DNA of 22,579 nt from Macrocybe gigantea. Lineage: Eukaryota; Basidiomycota; Agaricomycetes; Agaricales; Callistosporiaceae. Positions 21,644 through 22,579 of the stretch are shown piece after piece. The stretch lies in contig SJRY01000101.1 of the NCBI GenBank assembly GCA_011319805.1, forward strand, positions 1-22,579, read 5' to 3'. Each line of letters opens with the position of its first letter. Position 1 is the stretch's first letter. Under the pieces are notes generated by a model. It was not told the DNA's origin. It made no database searches and saw only the letters and a program-made list of their open reading frames with translations. The translations under genes and the position numbers were made by a program.

Positions 21644-22579
21644 ATGGCCACATCCGCATCAGCGCCCTCCTCGTCCTCTACGGCTGAGCGACGCCCGACG
21701 CTCCCATCGCTGCGCACGCTCGACCTTCCTCTGCCCTTCCCGCTCAAGTCCATGAGCGCGAATGCGAACGAACGAACGTGCGCCTAGAAGGACCAGGCCA
21801 GCCCGCTAGCAGCCACGATGCGCACGACCCGTCCAGCGCCGACGCCGACGCAGCTCCCGTGAGTACCACCACCTGTTTTTTTTTTGCGCGTCGCATCGCG
21901 GTATTCGAGTGAACACGGTGATTCTGATGCATGGGTTTCATCCTAGGCGTGCCCGTACCCGACTTGCTATACCCGCCCGCACCCGTGGCAGCGCCAACCC
22001 GCGCAGCACGGGCGTCATCCGTACTGGCCGTACATCAACGCGCGACGCGGGTCTGGCTCTTCTTCACGCACAGCCTCTCCCTCCCCGCCTCCCCCGCCCA
22101 TCGCCGCGCGCCGCGCGCCGTCCTCCTACCCACACGAGATCACCAACCTGACAAGCCGCACGCCAAGCCCGTACTTCCCAGGCCCGCACTTCCGCCTCGT
22201 CCGAGCACGTTCGCAGAAGCGGACGCGGTCGTCGTGTACCCGTACTCTGAGGGCCCGCATATCCCCGAGCTCGAGGAAGTCATACGCCGCGCTGCTCCCG
22301 TTGCAGAGTCCGAGTCCGAGTCCGACGAGACGCCGGCACCGACGCTGCCCACGACCGACGGCTCGCGGCTCAACCAGAACCAGGGACAGGGCGCCGCTGC
22401 GGGGCGAGGCAAGGCGTTCCTCGTCGTCGGGCCCGTGCTCGACGCGCTTCGTGGCCCGGACCGCAAGATCGCCAAAGGCGCACGCGTGCGGCCCTACGCA
22501 TGGTGCCCTGCCGCTCCCACACCAGCTTGCGACGCCTGTCACCGTCTCCACCGCGTCTTCATAAAACCAACCAACATTG
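21644..22579 (+). CDS. Unidentified Pro/Ser/Ala-rich protein (3' partial, frame-broken)
   Basis: Exon 1 (21644-21858) begins MATSASAPSSSSTAERRPTL and continues LPSLRTLDLPLPFPLKS. Exon 2 starts at 21947 (acceptor CCTAG) with HPYWPYINARRGSGSSSRTA, a polyproline stretch, then PHIPELEEVIRRAAP, an ESESESDE run and KAFLVVGPVLDALRG, ending IAKGARVRPY near the window edge. The segments need one-base corrections near 21760-21772 (beside a GAAC repeat) and in the CCC at 22183-22185; a third near 22495 is possible. Composition is GC-rich, disordered and low-complexity except for the short conserved-looking C-terminal blocks. I do not recognise the family. It resembles a regulatory or nuclear scaffold type protein in style only; no function is claimed. 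Confidence 0.6.
21766..21777 (+). repeat. GAAC tetranucleotide repeat (x3)
   Basis: Three tandem GAAC units within exon 1 of the last gene, at the point where the reading frame must shift to stay open. Slippage here is a plausible cause. Confidence 0.6.
22306..22323 (+). repeat. GAGTCC hexanucleotide repeat (x3)
   Basis: Three in-frame GAGTCC units encoding Glu-Ser repeats within the acidic part of the last gene. Confidence 0.7.

Noticed and set aside
22126..22551. Minus-strand 141-codon frame at the right edge
   Set aside because: GC-rich shadow of the plus-strand exon, which shows constrained-looking protein segments.

Overview
The window looks like nuclear DNA of a filamentous basidiomycete, most likely an agaricomycete. 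Almost every gene is cut by many introns of about 41-80 nt, the genes are dense and lie on both strands, and the products (tandem microsomal P450s, tandem aldo/keto reductases, an SH3-PX-BAR sorting nexin, RNA polymerase subunit AC19, a DNAJC17-type J protein) are ordinary fungal ones. No long single-exon gene, bacterial operon, CRISPR array, rRNA, tRNA or intact transposon was seen. All exon models were built by hand from splice sites, reading phase and comparison of paralogues within the window.

Layout. 1-2062 (-): SNX9-like sorting nexin, C-terminus beyond the left edge. 2205-3469 and 3730-4979 (-): two tandem aldo/keto reductases with the same 8-exon layout and similar promoters (TATA box about 50 bp, GATA cluster about 165-195 bp upstream of the ATG). 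4980-6329: no supported gene. 6330-6870 (+): frame-broken coding stretch with one likely membrane helix. 7199-10187 (+): 17-exon gene for a four-helix-bundle domain fused to a kinase fold that lacks the catalytic motifs, the layout of the necroptosis effector MLKL. 10453-12730, 13210-15508 and 15894-18195 (-): three tandem P450 genes (A, B, C) sharing an 11-exon structure. 18450-19766 (+): DNAJC17-like splicing factor. 19956-20551 (-): RPC19/AC19. 20552-21643: no supported gene. 21644-22579 (+): unidentified proline/serine-rich protein running to the right edge.

Oddities. Several genes are clear at protein level but contain one-base frame breaks, mostly in short homopolymer runs (P450-A, both AKRs, the sorting nexin, the membrane fragment, the last gene). 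P450-B, P450-C, DNAJC17 and RPC19 read through cleanly. Homopolymer miscalls are the simplest explanation, but true decay of accessory copies is not excluded. The P450s and AKRs could serve one oxidative or detoxification route; no biosynthetic core enzyme is visible, so that link is inference. The MLKL-like gene is the most interesting item.
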